Of a stretch of 64,000 bases of DNA, positions 12,463 through 24,625 are shown one piece after another (position 1 is the stretch's first letter; every line of letters begins with the position of its first letter). The translations under genes and the position numbers were made by a program. Origin of the DNA: Petrosia ficiformis (taxonomy: Eukaryota > Porifera > Demospongiae > Haplosclerida > Petrosiidae); the NCBI GenBank assembly GCA_947044365.1, contig OX345637.1, forward strand, positions 10,621,576 to 10,685,575. The letters are read 5' to 3'. Below the pieces are notes generated by a model. The model made no database searches. It was not told the origin of the DNA and was given only the letters and a program-made list of their open reading frames with translations.

Positions 12463-15400
12463 GTACGATCATATCAGTAATGAAACATCTTGAACACACA
12501 CATTTGTGTAACACTATCATATATTAATTTGTGCATCACCAGCGTTGTGCATGTGGATAGTGTAAGTATCTCGAAAATTATGAATCTGAGCAACAAACAA
12601 TTTGATTTTTGTTAACAGAGTTTGTTTATGGCCAGTGAATATATTACATTTAGGACTGGTAGCTATGGTGTGTAAAGAACACGCAAGCATGAAAGCAAGC
12701 TACACTAAGTGATATTGCTAAAGTGACTTTTAAGTCGATACTGTATTGATACTGTATTAATTGAAGGAAGCTATATACAGAAGCAAGAAATGTTAGTATT
12801 AGCTCCACCTCTATATAATTATAATTATCATAGATATAATTTACCCTCCCCTACTGGTGTATGACTATTGTTGTGTAAGCTGTATATATGGCATGATTAT
12901 GTGTTCGGTTATAAATATAAATTAATTAACGATGTCCTAATAATAAGCCTATTATTCATTGTTTGGAAGTTTTAGTGTTGTTTAACCCTTAGAGCACTGA
13001 GCCTGTTTTTCAAAATTCTTCCCATTTCCAACACTGGCGACTCTATTGCATATAATGTTTCTACCGTTCACTTTCTCTACCCCAAACTTGGCTCCTTTTC
13101 CGACATGGAGTACTACTTCCACCAACTTGCTTACCGGGACTCGAAAGTCCCCAAGCGCTTCGTAGGATCAAATCAAATGCAGTGCTCTCCCTCTTTTGAC
13201 TGGAACTGGGGCTAACAAAATGACTCCACTGCATGTTGGCACCAGCTACACCCACGATTTCAGGTTTCACAGCAAGGAAAATGCCTCAGGTACCCACCAG
13301 AGTGTGTGGGCGGGGTCAAAAAATGCAAAATTCGTCCGAAGCGAGGGGGCTGCGCCCCCTTCCAACCCCCACATTAACGGGGGGACACCCCCCTTTAAAA
13401 TTCCCCCCCATATGTGTTATTTAGGCCAAAGGGCGGCTGAAAAACAATCAACTTTTTTAGCCACGCTCATCAGCTTGCGCCTGACGCCAATTACAAGCAT
13501 TTGGACAGCTTTGTGTAGCTAGGAACAGACGGCGAACCACGTAGGGGTGAAATGTCACATATATGTGACATCGGTCCTCTAAGGGTTAAACTTTTAATCA
13601 CTATAACTAAAACTCCCTTTAGTAAGGCATTTTGACTTTTAGTTAACTAAACTACAAGTCTGCAGCTAATTATAACTAACTGCAATGAAAATTTGCCAGT
13701 ATATAGCTAATTGACACTTTTAGTTAGTTAACTAAAAACTAAAACCCTTTTAGTATTGTAAGTGTAAAAATATTTTAGTTGATTAACTATAACTAACATT
13801 GTGAGAAACTAGTTGTACTATATAACTAAAGTGGTCACACTGAAACAGCACTATTTGGAATCTCTGTGCTGAGGGATCTAACACAGGCAAACATAAAAGG
13901 ACTTTCATGATTTCAGTCACTGAAGTGTACAAGATTTCAGCCCCATTTTGGACCCCTCAGTCTGTATGTGCAACAGTAATAAAGTGAATTATTGTAATAA
14001 TTACTTGTCCAAGTAGTGTAGTGAAATCTCGACCTTAGTTTGTGTGTATATATGTGTGTGTGTGTGACACTGTGTATGTCATGCTTCAGGATTGCAAATG
14101 TATGACCACAACGCATATTCATGAGCCTCAACAAAAGAAACTATAAGAAAGGAACATATGTAATGCCTATATATAGCTACACTTAGAAAGAGAAAAACAG
14201 AGAAGAAGCTACAGAAATACAGCTAGCCAGTCAACAGTGATCAAAGTTATAAAGATGCTAAGAGTGGGCTTTGTCACTAAACACTGTACAATCAAACGGT
14301 CACCTTGCTTGAGCTCGTATGTGCTCTGCAGTTTTCTACAGAGCAATCATATGGAATTAGGGATACTTTTTATATACTTATCTTGTTTTTATTAACCCTT
14401 GTTATACAGGTGTTCAGTTCTCATTTATTCCATCTCAAGCTATTACTATACAACAGACAGCAGTGTACAAGTGTTCAGTGGATAATGATGGAGTAACTAT
14501 TCAATGGTTTGTAAATGAATCACTCTCAACTCGAACTTCTATTGCTAATCTTGGAATAATCACATATGGTGTTGGTACACACAATTCAAGTCTCACTATA
14601 CCAGGAAATCCTGAACTGAATAATACTATAGTGATATGTGTTGCATCAGGACTGGTTGATGGCATGCAATATATCAATTCAAGTGAAGCTACATTGTTTA
14701 TACAAGGTATAATTATTATGTTGTACATTGGCTGATATAACTTGCAAAATAATTATGGTAGTAGTATTTGCATAATCAAGTTCATAACTGTGGTATTGTT
14801 CATTATTCACTATAGGTAAACCTGATCCTGTAGATTTGACTTGTGTTATCAGTTTACTATACACTATTCAGTGTAACTGGAACACTCCATATACTATACC
14901 TGAATTCACAATATCAAAATATAATATTAATATCACTAATGAAGAAGAACTTGTTAAACAAGTATCATTTGATACTCAATACACATATAATGTTAGTGAG
15001 TTTGGTACCTATACTATCAGTATAACAGCTGTTATAAGTGAAGATCTGGAGGGAAAAAGAAATGAAACTAGTATAAAGATTGAAACAGGTACTATGTATA
15101 ATGTATGTACTAAATATAATTTAGCGGTAAATTATATTAGAATAGATGTTGTCAGTAATTATTACTATTCTATTATTTATAGTACATATAATGAATCATG
15201 ATATTGGAATTAGACTTGATAGTAATAGTAATTGGATGATAAATGCTACTATTAAAGTGAGTTATTGATACCAAGTAAGAATGTTAAAGATTTAATTGCA
15301 TATCACTTGATATTCTAGTAGTTTTGGTTGCATTTTCACAGATAACTGTGCATTAAGTAGTTAGTGTGCATTATATACTAATAGCTCTGATACTGTATTA

Positions 15401-18009
15401 ATATACTATTATAGGTATAGTATTGGCTGATTAACAAAGGTTTAGCAACACACAGTTTTTTATTATATGTGTCATGTAGCAACAAGTAATTAAACTGACA
15501 ATACTGTAAATGTACAAGAGACAATCATCTGTAGACATTGTGAGATACAATGACAATTATAATAAACTAATAACACATAGAAGACTATCTGACTGAACAA
15601 CAATAACCAAAGTCAATGTTCTTAACCACATTATTACAATAGGATACTATTCTCATGAATCCACAACCTAGTGGAATATATGTATGTATTACTGAACTGA
15701 GTGATGAATCAGGATCTTGTGTGTATAACAGAACAGGTATTATAACACAATATTCATCAGTAATAACAGGAGAGATTGATGTTGAGTTTCTGAATGATAA
15801 TACAAAATGGAGTGTCATTATAGTTTTGATATACGAGTCTGGATTGGAAGTTGTTTCTATTTTTCAAAACAATATAAGTGAGTATAATGACATATTTCAA
15901 ATAATAAAGAATGACTATATACACAGGTACATTTGATATACAAAGAGGAGATGTAGTTGTACAAGACTCCACAACAGGACTAGTTTGTTTCACATGTATA
16001 TTTGTTGAAGGAAGTCAATCATTAGGATGTTCCATTGAATACCTGTGTACAAGGACTGAATATAATGGTCAACTCAATATCACTAGGCCTTTGGGTAGTC
16101 AGAATGTTACAAAGTGCATAGATGGAATTTATACTAGTGATTATGATATATCATTTTATGATATTGAACATGATGGTGTTATCAACAACCAGCCAGCTTA
16201 TCAGTTAATACAACATAGCCTTGATGGACTGTCTCCTTTAATCAAGTCATCATCATCATTATCACTGACAATATCACCAACACCTTTGGAATCTCCAACT
16301 ATTGAACAACAAAAAGGTATAACAACCACTTATGAATATTAATTGTATTTATTAATAACAACAGATGGTGGAATATCCTCAAAAGTAATAGTTATAATTG
16401 TGATTGTTATAGTTGTTATAACTGGGGTGATAATTATTATTGGTAAGTTAGTTTATTAAGTTATTATTAACACTTAATGATTGTTATAAATTCATATTAG
16501 TGATTGTTTTTGTGGTGATGAAAGTCAAAAAAAAACATTCAAAACTGTCAGGTGAGTATAATTATATAATTTTCTTGATCTCATGACATTGACTTTACTT
16601 GTATAGTTACAGTAATGAACTATTATGATAATGTTGCTATTGATGAAAGTAAAAGTAATGATGAAGTGAGTGATGAATATGTGATGTAATATTTGAAAAC
16701 ATACATTTTCCCACAAATGCTTACATTCAATCTCACTATTATGTACAGTAAGTCAATAAAATTTGGTATCCAGGAAAAGCTGTTCTTCATCTTAAATATA
16801 CTGAAGTTTATTGACAAATTATTTCGTGGGAAAACGAGCTTTTTTCGGATATTAGATCTTATATATTTACAATTGGCTGACACCCATAATATACATTTAA
16901 TACACACAATCTGTACAATGGAATGTATTGTGAAATGCGATTATATTTATTATTTAATCACTTTCTATATATATATAATATATATATACATGTATATATA
17001 TATAGTATGCTAACAGGGCCTAATAGCATACCATATACAATATTATTGTATGATGGTGACATCTCCTGCATAGTGTGCACATGGAAGGTCTACATAGAAC
17101 TCACCACATCAAAGGGATGATGTCGCAATCATACCATATAAATATAATTATATATATATAATTTATATATACACTTTTGTACAATAATTATACATAAATG
17201 TAAGATATAAGATATACTGTGTGATCAATATAATTACATGTATGTAGTACAGTTTAGTATTGAACAGCATTTTCTAATTATACACTAGCTCAATACTGTG
17301 GACTCTACATTACAATCAAATGCTCCTACACCTTCATCTCTTATGGAACGTAAGCCACTGCCCTCAAATTATGCTGATGTGGATCCTATAATAAAACCAG
17401 ATGCTCCTATACCACCACTTTCTATAGAACTTAAGCCAGTAACCTACAGTATGGTAGTACATAATCAACCTCAGGAACAACAGTATTCAACTATTGGTCC
17501 ATCTAACCCTCTTATGAATATTGTACATGATGTTCATGCCAAGTCGATGCAGCCTCTTCGTAGTGCAGGTTATGGCAAACTTCAGCATCCTCATACTGAT
17601 ATCACAACACCTCAGCATCAGTCTACTGAAGGGGGATATTCCACTGAATGGAAATCTCCAGAATCAAGTGAGAATATTTGTTACTGTCACTTTATTACTT
17701 CATATAATTATTTTTTATAAAGATGATCATAATCCTCAATTAACATACAAGTTTCTGATGGACCACATTGTGTCTCAGATTCCTCAGAAGTGGTTTGAGT
17801 TTGGATCAGCTTTGACAATCACTCCGCCTCAAATGGAAGAAATAAAGGAGAATCATTCAAGTAACGGACCTAGTGCATTTGTGGATGTTATCCAAATATG
17901 GCAAACAAAATATCCTCGTCCATTCACCTGGGAGACACTCATAGTGGTACTAGAATCATCAACAGTTAATGAACCTCAACTTGTACAACAGTTGATTGAA
18001 CTAAATTAG
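12378..18009 (+). CDS. receptor copy B: Ig-FN3-Cys-rich-TM-Death domain protein
   Basis: Eleven exons join to 2,202 nt (733 residues plus TAG): 12378-12462, 14410-14706, 14816-15088, 15183-15256, 15643-15877, 15927-16316, 16365-16442, 16501-16551, 16613-16665, 17289-17667, 17723-18009. Every junction is GT-AG and every phase agrees. In order: signal peptide; Ig-like domain with YKC, IQW and a second Cys in VICVA; FN3-like domain with CNWNTPY and TYTISITAV; a beta-sandwich split over exons 4 and 5; a Cys-rich domain (LVCFTCIFV, GC, LC, KC); Ser/Thr/Pro stalk; a very hydrophobic segment continuing over exons 7-8 and closed by KVKKKH; proline-rich linker with QQYSTI; Death domain. By family knowledge a type I surface receptor signalling through Death-domain adaptors is expected; ligand and pathway are unknown. 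Intron 1 holds a MITE. It is the only complete intact Death-domain copy here. Confidence 0.85.
12986..13585. mobile_element. 600-bp TTAA-flanked MITE (piggyBac-like ends)
   Basis: TTAA at 12982-12985 and 13586-13589 flank an element whose ends are CCCTTAGAG and CTCTAAGGG. The matching place in U1 (about 3388-3400) reads straight through a single TTTAAACTTTT, so U1 is the empty site, and the duplicated TTAA is visible directly. Specific TTAA targeting and CCC-type ends are the hallmark of piggyBac elements. The interior is much more GC-rich than its surroundings and has no transposase, so it is non-autonomous. It sits in intron 1 of copy B. A second inverted motif near the right end (TGTCACATATATGTGACA) is a perfect palindrome. 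Confidence 0.75.
16666..17288. other. intron 9 of copy B
   Basis: A 623-nt intron between the juxtamembrane exon and the cytoplasmic linker exon. It contains several TA-rich stretches (about 16965-17005 and 17140-17170). Open frames here are not shared with other copies, and I see no gene. Confidence 0.7.
17723..18009 (+). CDS. Death-domain exon of copy B
   Basis: Terminal exon after a short intron (17668-17722, phase 1). It encodes about 95 residues with the Death-domain pattern: LTYKFLMDHIV helix, KWFEFGSALTI with the conserved Trp, PPQMEEIKEN, then a helix around VIQIWQTKYP, then FTWETLIVVLES and a last helix LVQQLIELN before TAG. The order W..G..L.I, I..I, W and L..L matches the Death-domain fold as I know it. 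The same exon in copy D has a 1-nt deletion, and copy A lost it. Confidence 0.8.
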
Positions 18010-19935
18010 GTCAGCATGAAAAACTTCAGCTGTTAACATTCTGTGTGATCCTATAAAATATGTACATGTAATTGCTTATATTTACACATATTGATAGTTT
18101 ATGCCTTTTTTTATCTTTGAATAATGTTAATAAGCTGCAATTAGTACAAAGAATCTACAACAGAGTCATGCATGATTTAGCTACTTGAGGAATTTTTGCA
18201 ATTAACATTTACATTTATTGTGCATAATCACACAGTAATGGTTTAGTCAATAGTTTAATATTAAATGTCATCACATCTGCTGTCATAGTTCCCTTATTGG
18301 AAGAGGTCTTCTAAGTCAATTCTTTTTTGAGACAGGAATCTGTTCTTGTACTACTTTAATATAATCAATTTCTAGAACAAAACAAGGATGCTGTTAATCA
18401 GGAGGAATGTAGAACTACAATCAATTAGTTAGTATCTATTAGTATGAATTAGTACTAACTAACCTATGTTGTATAAATAATGTTCTCAGTTTCATCAGCC
18501 TTTGCCTAGAGAAAGAACAATATGATCGTGCACACGTGTAACTAGTATGATGTCAGTTGTGAACAGCTTGAGAAGACATGCACACATGTTTACTATACCA
18601 CTATATTGACTATTCTAGGGGAATACATGTAAGCATTTGACCTTACAGCATGTTGTCAATTAGTATAGGATGTGTCATTTAACAACTTCTAATCAATAAT
18701 TCCCACCTAACATCTGCAACTCCTAATCAATAATTCACACCAATGTGCAAGTCCTGTTGGATATCATCTTGCATCCTATGGAAAATGTTATTGCTATCAT
18801 TGTGGTATCACTATCAATGATAGTCTCATTCAAAAGTAAACTCTCATTTGTTATAAACTACATGTAAGTAGTGGATAATAATTATTATTAATTACGTCAT
18901 TTTGCATACCAAGCTACAAGTTCAGGATGGCAAATGCAAAGATCAAACTTGCAGGATTATGTAAAATATAACATCTATAGTCATCATTTTTTTGTTTACA
19001 CAACTTGACAGCACACTGTCAGGTTTTGGATTACCTATAGGATTACAGGTCATAGGATACTCCCAAGATGGTCAAATGAGAATGTGTCATGTTGTATATG
19101 GTAACTTGGTAAGGCTCACACTGAAAATATAACTACATAAAGTTCTTTAATTATGCAATATCCTGTTTTCACAATTTACGTAAACATAAATCTAGTTTAC
19201 TTGGTCAAACTTTCCTCAAATAAAATGATTCAAGCATTGCAAAAAGGGATGTAGATTAGACTGCTAACAAGATGGTAAAGCTACTCCTTGATCAGTGTTT
19301 AAATTTTAATTGTGTAGAGAATTCAATTTTGAATTGAAGTATGTATGTATATTGTATCAAATGTTACAAGGCTACACCTCCCACTGAGAAGTATAGATTT
19401 TTAATATAGTAGGTGGTGAGATGAACAGTCGCTCCTGCACACAGGCTGACTTATAGGAGGAAGGATGGGGTATTTCCCCAGGGCCTGGACAAGTGAAGGT
19501 CCCAATGAGGTTGATGGTAAAATGTCTGTCAGTCAGTAATCTAAGGTTCAATTATTTGAACTAGTCACTTTGTCTAGGTTGTAAACCAAGAAATGTGAAG
19601 ACATATTCATTAAATACAGTAACAATTGACTATGCCACTCATAAAATAATTTGGCAAAAAACATTTGCAGTGCATGGGATTCACCTGCCATTTTATTAGT
19701 GGCCCCCTATTGAAATTTCACCCTGGGCCCAATCTACTCTCTCGGTGACCCTGCCTGTGTGTATTCACAGTAGATAACCAGAACAAAACACATTAATATA
19801 TTATTAATAATACCAGGATCGCATGATCCCTGCCTTCAGCAGGGGTTCATGCGCTCATGATATCACACAATTACAAAATATTGCAATCACTTGAAGCAAA
19901 ATTAATTTAGCCTTGACAACACTTCTAGTTATTCA
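18010..19935. other. 3' flank of copy B and unit junction
   Basis: 18010-18800 matches 8336-9190 downstream of copy A. About 18840-19900 is not found downstream of copy A and seems specific to this unit. 19430-19760 is more GC-rich with CCCAGGGCC and CCCTGGGCCC near its two ends, suggestive of a decayed inverted-repeat element, which I cannot bound. No gene seen. Confidence 0.55.
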
Positions 19936-22070
19936 TAATAAGTGATTATTGCAGCATAATATCCAGTGAGGTCACAACACATGGTAATAGTATATACTAT
20001 TTGGGTAATCACCCACCAATAACAAATTGACAGCAACAAATGGATAAAAAATAAGTGTACATTTATACTATATTTATAGTACATAAATGTACAGGCTGAG
20101 TTGTGGGAAAGAATTGTGAACATTTATAATTACATTTAATTAATCATGTGATGCAAGGATTATAGCATAAGGCTTATGCAAACACATACTATATATTGTT
20201 CTGGTACGTACCATGTTCCATATACATAGGTTCAGGATTCAAAAGTTTGGTTACATGCAGACAGAATTTCCAACAATAATTATTATTATCCTTTCATAGT
20301 TTATTATGTCCTTGTTTTAAAGCTAAGATAGGCCATATACACAACATATAATATATTTCCATTAAAATAAACTCTCAAGTGAATATAACACTGATGTAAA
20401 GATATTCACACAAATCCATAACTAGTCTTACATCACAAAGCAACAGTCTATTTGTGAAAGTTTATCATTATCACATGTATTAGTGATGTTTGTTATGACA
20501 GAAGACCAAACATGGCTAAATAGCTGACAGTCAGTCACATACACTTGTACCTGATCACATGCTCATTAATAAACTGCATATTTAGTGTGAAAAAATAATT
20601 AGCATCAACAGCATCTTAGAGTAAGTGTTTGTGATATGTGGAGGGTTTTACACTTGAGCTTTATTAGCACCTCATGCTACAATAAAGCAAAGGCAATTAG
20701 GTGATTTACTACCCAGACTGGGGCAAGCACTTGCAAAAGGGCAGAGATACCTATCCTCGCTTCACATTGGTGTTGATGGAAGCATATCATGTTTACAGTG
20801 CAATGCACTGATGCGCAGCAAGGCTTTGCATCATTATGTGAACCAGCCTTAAGACTTTGTGGATAGTAGGAAGTTACATTCTTGTATGAATAAAACAGTT
20901 ATCAGATAGTACACAATAATGAATTCATTACTTTTAATAACTCTACCCAGAACAATGCATTATGGTTGGATTTATGTAATGCTAGATTTAGTAAATGTAC
21001 TGCATACAATTATATATATACACAAACAGCTATAATGTTTACTACATATATGTACACATATTTACCAGAACCAATATAAATGATATAAAAATCAAATAGC
21101 TATTTATTACCAAAATCAATTTTTTGACAAACTGATTTATCTTGCATATACATGCAAGATGAATCAGTTTGTCAGAAAATCATTTATCACATAGTAAGTC
21201 TTGACCATCATAAAAGTGCTATTACAACAACCAAGAATACTAATGTATGTACTTGAATAGTTATAACATATATATTAATTGAGTTATTTCAGTATGACTT
21301 TTAACATGGCATCATGTGTCCTTAAGGTTTTAAAGAATCATTACATGCCTGCATATGCATGTATCACTCTAATTTTGTGAACACATACCTAAAGTCTACT
21401 TTTAATTGTGTACTAATTTTAGTAATTTTAGCAATTTTAGCAATTTCAGTGACTAACACAGTGATCAATAAAATTAGTATGCACTAAAAAATATATTTCA
21501 TGATCATTTTATTAGTGTATTAGGTGTGGCTCAGACTTTCGCATTTGACACAATTAACACTAGGCTTAAGGTATGTGAAAATTGATGGTTTGGAGGAAGT
21601 AATTTTTGATCATTTATACATAAAGTCACTGAAATGGGGAGCGAATGCCCACTTCCCCCTCTATGTACATTTAGTACACTTCCATTGTGGCTTATGAATA
21701 CACAAGAAAAAGGTTGTTATTCCAACCAATGATGTTAGTTGATACATGTCTACATACTGAATTGAGGTGTTGAAGTTGTTAATATGTGACATCAGCACTC
21801 TAATGGCATAATAAGGCAGATATATTATGGACTATTATTGTAATCAATACTACCTAGATCTTATATATGATCAAGGACATTGCTCCTGTGTACCAAGAGG
21901 ACAAGGTAGAATTAAGGCCGAATTTCTTTGTGTGGGGATTGTGATATCCCTTGGGGTTTGAGTGTCATTTACAAATTGCTGAACTGCATTAATAAACAAT
22001 AAATGTCTGCTATAAACAACGCATTAACAGGAGTTAGCAAAAAATATATAAACAAAGTAATATGTATATG
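19936..22070. repeat. truncated third tandem unit U3
   Basis: The match to 9540 onward starts near 19940 (GGTCACAACACA, then TTTGGGTAATCACCCACCAA) and runs to about 22060, where all similarity to U2 (around 11250) stops. U3 therefore keeps only the upstream non-coding part and no receptor exon. It is more diverged than U1 is from U2, with several private deletions. Confidence 0.75.
21125..21174. repeat. 50-nt hairpin (inverted repeat)
   Basis: Two 23-nt arms pair with one mismatch around a 4-nt ATAC loop: the left arm begins TGACAAACTGATT and the right arm ends AATCAGTTTGTCA. It is not at the equivalent place in U2. It could be a miniature foldback element or a hairpin RNA precursor. The loop is short for a microRNA. 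Confidence 0.6.
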
Positions 22071-22170
22071 TAAATATCTTTGCATATGTAATTACAGTGG
22101 ATTATGGGTTGATTAAGTGATGACCTTTTGAACTTCATTATACAAGGAAGATACATGGCTCTTTCTTCAC

Positions 22171-22389
22171 ATGCACAGCATTACATTGTCATGTTATGAC
22201 ACAGCTACACACAAGTTAGTACAAGTAGGTGTATTCCCAACTATTTTTAGCTGTCAAGGTCCTTTTCAAAATTCCATAGAAATTCTTTTAATGAAGAGCT
22301 ATCCATTCCAGTTTTATGGGTTGCTTTTTCATGCTTTTAATGAGATTGTCACGGCTGGTGTCAGTGGTGTGGCATGTAACCTATCATGA
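22171..22389 (+). pseudogene. possible KDZ-type transposon fragment
   Basis: A 72-codon open frame contains HKLVQVGVFPT followed about 15 residues later by a helix-rich stretch. This order resembles the LV..GLFP region I associate with KDZ-transposase proteins of invertebrates and fungi. Only this piece is present, with no cysteine cluster upstream and no catalytic part downstream. The evidence is thin, and it may be a chance frame. Confidence 0.25.
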
Positions 22390-22460
22390 AAGTTACTTCT
22401 AAATATGATATTATGGTTGATGATTTAATTTAATTGTAATTAACTGGTCTCATTATTAGT

Positions 22461-22523
22461 GTCGCTAGCATTGCTGATGTCACTACTGTCACTAGCATTG
22501 CTGATGTCACTACTGTCACTAGT
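22461..22523. repeat. 27-bp tandem repeat
   Basis: About 2.3 copies of a unit containing CTAGCATTGCTGATGTCAC. Confidence 0.8.
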
Positions 22524-22570
22524 ATCTTTGACAAACAGGCCTTTCCAAATTAGGCATTATCTTAGTCACT

Positions 22571-22848
22571 AGTTTTGCGTAGCCAGACCCAACCCTCTGC
22601 TACACGATGGGAAGGGTCTGGTCAACCCAGTGTGCAAACGTTCATCAAGAGTTTAGGCTATTTTAGTGGGTGACAACCTGCTAATAATATTCATAATGCA
22701 ACAACTGTATTCATGATTATTACTATACTTTCTCGGTAAGCTAGCTGTATGAATTCATTACTACAAATGCTAGTATAGTACAGTACATGGGTTGACCAGA
22801 CCCTCCCCATTGTGTAGCAAGAGGGTTGGGTCTGGCTACGCGAGACTA
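22571..22848. mobile_element. MITE with about 58-bp terminal inverted repeats
   Basis: The left arm runs from about 22571 (GCGTAGCCAGACCCAACCC) to 22628, and the right arm from about 22788 to 22848 ends GGGTTGGGTCTGGCTACGC. The arms are about 90 percent complementary by eye and enclose about 160 bp of AT-rich sequence. ACTAGT occurs just outside both ends, so the target duplication is at least partly visible. There is no coding capacity. Confidence 0.75.
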
Positions 22849-23094
22849 CTAGTCCACCCTAATAACCTTTATCTATTATTCTTTAACCTGTGTTTATTAT
22901 TCTTTTTCTAATAGGAAAATGGAGTTTACTCAATAATATCATTGCATGCAGGACCTGGGGTATTTCAGATTCTGACTCAGTGGCCGAATATAATAATATA
23001 GCATGTGCGAATGTTTGACCTTGTATCTTCCTCATCTAGTCTGTTGCCAAATTGTAGTTATTTCTGTTTCTTCTTCTGTTCTTGTGGGCAAGGG

Positions 23095-23465
23095 TAGGCT
23101 TTAGCCTATCCTGAGATTTTGAACTTATTTCTAATTACTTCTCAAAATATTGTATATAATAAAATTAAAATAAATTATATACTTACAGGATAAAAAATAA
23201 TGATAATTATGTTGGAAATATAATTGTTTTCCAGACAGCTTTTGATTCTTTTCAGTAAATACAGCTTAGATCGCTTCTATACCGCCATATTAAACGAATA
23301 GGCTGGGTTTAGTGGGTTAGTCAATTGTTACGAATATTATTAATTGACCACACCCATCATGAATAATTAATTAGCTAAAATTTTCGGCGCGCTGCGCGCG
23401 CCATTTACTTTCAGCCTACCCTATTCATTCTTCCTGGCTACGCCCTTGCTTGTGGGTTCTCATAA
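23095..23465. mobile_element. MITE-like element with GC palindrome
   Basis: AAGGGTAGGCT near 23090-23100 and AGCCTACCC at 23413-23421 face each other. Inside lies the strong palindrome GGCGCGCTGCGCGCGCC (23386-23402) in otherwise AT-rich DNA. The right half resembles 51900-52020 in layout: CCACACC, ATGAATAA, the GC palindrome, then CCATTT and CTACGCC. Boundaries are approximate. Confidence 0.5.
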
Positions 23466-23525
23466 TCCATATGATTGGCCACACGATGCCATGACGTCCA
23501 CGACTTGATTTGCTTGCAGGAAATG

Positions 23526-23550
23526 TACGTACGTACGTACGTACGTACGT
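23526..23550. repeat. TACG microsatellite
   Basis: Six tandem copies of TACG, a CpG-containing simple repeat in an AT-rich setting. Confidence 0.9.
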
Positions 23551-23989
23551 AAGCACGAGCGCGTGTGCGCACTTAGCCACACCCTCGTGAAGTACGTGCA
23601 TATATAAAATTTATGAGATTATAATACATTTTAGCATCTAGTATAATCTTACCCAATGCAGTTATTTATATAAATTACGGCTGGGACGATTAATCAATTG
23701 ATCTTGAAAATTCTTCTGATTATCGATTGTAATTCTGTGATATCGATTATGCTAATTATTCCAGAAGACATACTTTTCAAGCGTGTGACGCCAAATAATG
23801 TACAATATAGAAGTGATAGGAAGCTTTTTTGATCATCAAACGAGAGGAGTTTCCTCTATTAATTGATTTAATTGGCCTAATTACTTCCACTGATTTTAAT
23901 CGATTATCAAACATGCGAGTGATGTCCAGTATTGCCTACACCATTACATGATAACTCAGGACTGTCCTGTTCCGTATATGCACTAGAGG

Positions 23990-24625
23990 TAACATTCTAT
24001 CTGGAGGATCCTCCCATGGGAGTACTGGAACAGTACAAGGGGCATCCCTTCAACTATGTATTAGGGTAACCATGTGTCTGGAAGATCTTTTAAAAGAATT
24101 ACTAAGAGATACAAGGGATATCCTTTGAATAATGTATTAGGGTAACAATGTGTACAGAGGTTCCTTTAAAGGAAGTACTAGGATCTAGGACAGTACAAGG
24201 AACATCTATTTCAAATATGTATTAGGATAACTATGTGTCCGGAGGATCCTTTAAAGGAAGTACTAGGACAGTACAAGGGATATTCTTTAAACAATGTATT
24301 AGGGTAACCTTGTGTCCGGAGGATCCTTTAAAGGAAGTACTAGGACAGTACTAGGGACATACCTCCAAATATGTATTAGGGTAACTATGTGTCTGGAGGA
24401 ACCTTTAAAGGAAATACTAGGACAGTACAAGGGATATCCTTTGAACAATGTATTAGGATAACCATGTGTCCGGAGGATCCTTTAAGGGAAGTACTAGGAC
24501 AGTACAAGGGACATCCCTTCAAATATGTATTAGGATAACCATGTGTCCAGAGGATCCTTCAAAGGAATTCTCAGTCTAGGACATCTCTTCAACAAAGCTG
24601 TATATATAGTATCCCGAGGATCTTT
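23990..24625. repeat. minisatellite 1, unit about 77 bp
   Basis: About eight head-to-tail copies of a unit that begins GTGTCCGGAGGATCCTTTAA and includes GTACTAGGACAGTAC and ATGTATTAGGGTAAC. Outer copies are more diverged than inner ones. One copy has an extra ATCTAGGAC. No reading frame runs through the array. Confidence 0.9.

Noticed and set aside
13061..13522. Open frames on both strands in a GC-richer block
   Set aside because: They fall inside the TTAA MITE, overlap each other in several frames, and have no domain signature.
15585..15818. Minus-strand frame repeated at 6282, 53318 and 62716
   Set aside because: Antisense shadow of the conserved receptor exon 5. It recurs only because the exon is duplicated.
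16693..17013. 106-codon open frame in intron 9 of copy B
   Set aside because: AT-rich low-complexity translation, not present in copies A or D, and inside an intron with clear splice sites.
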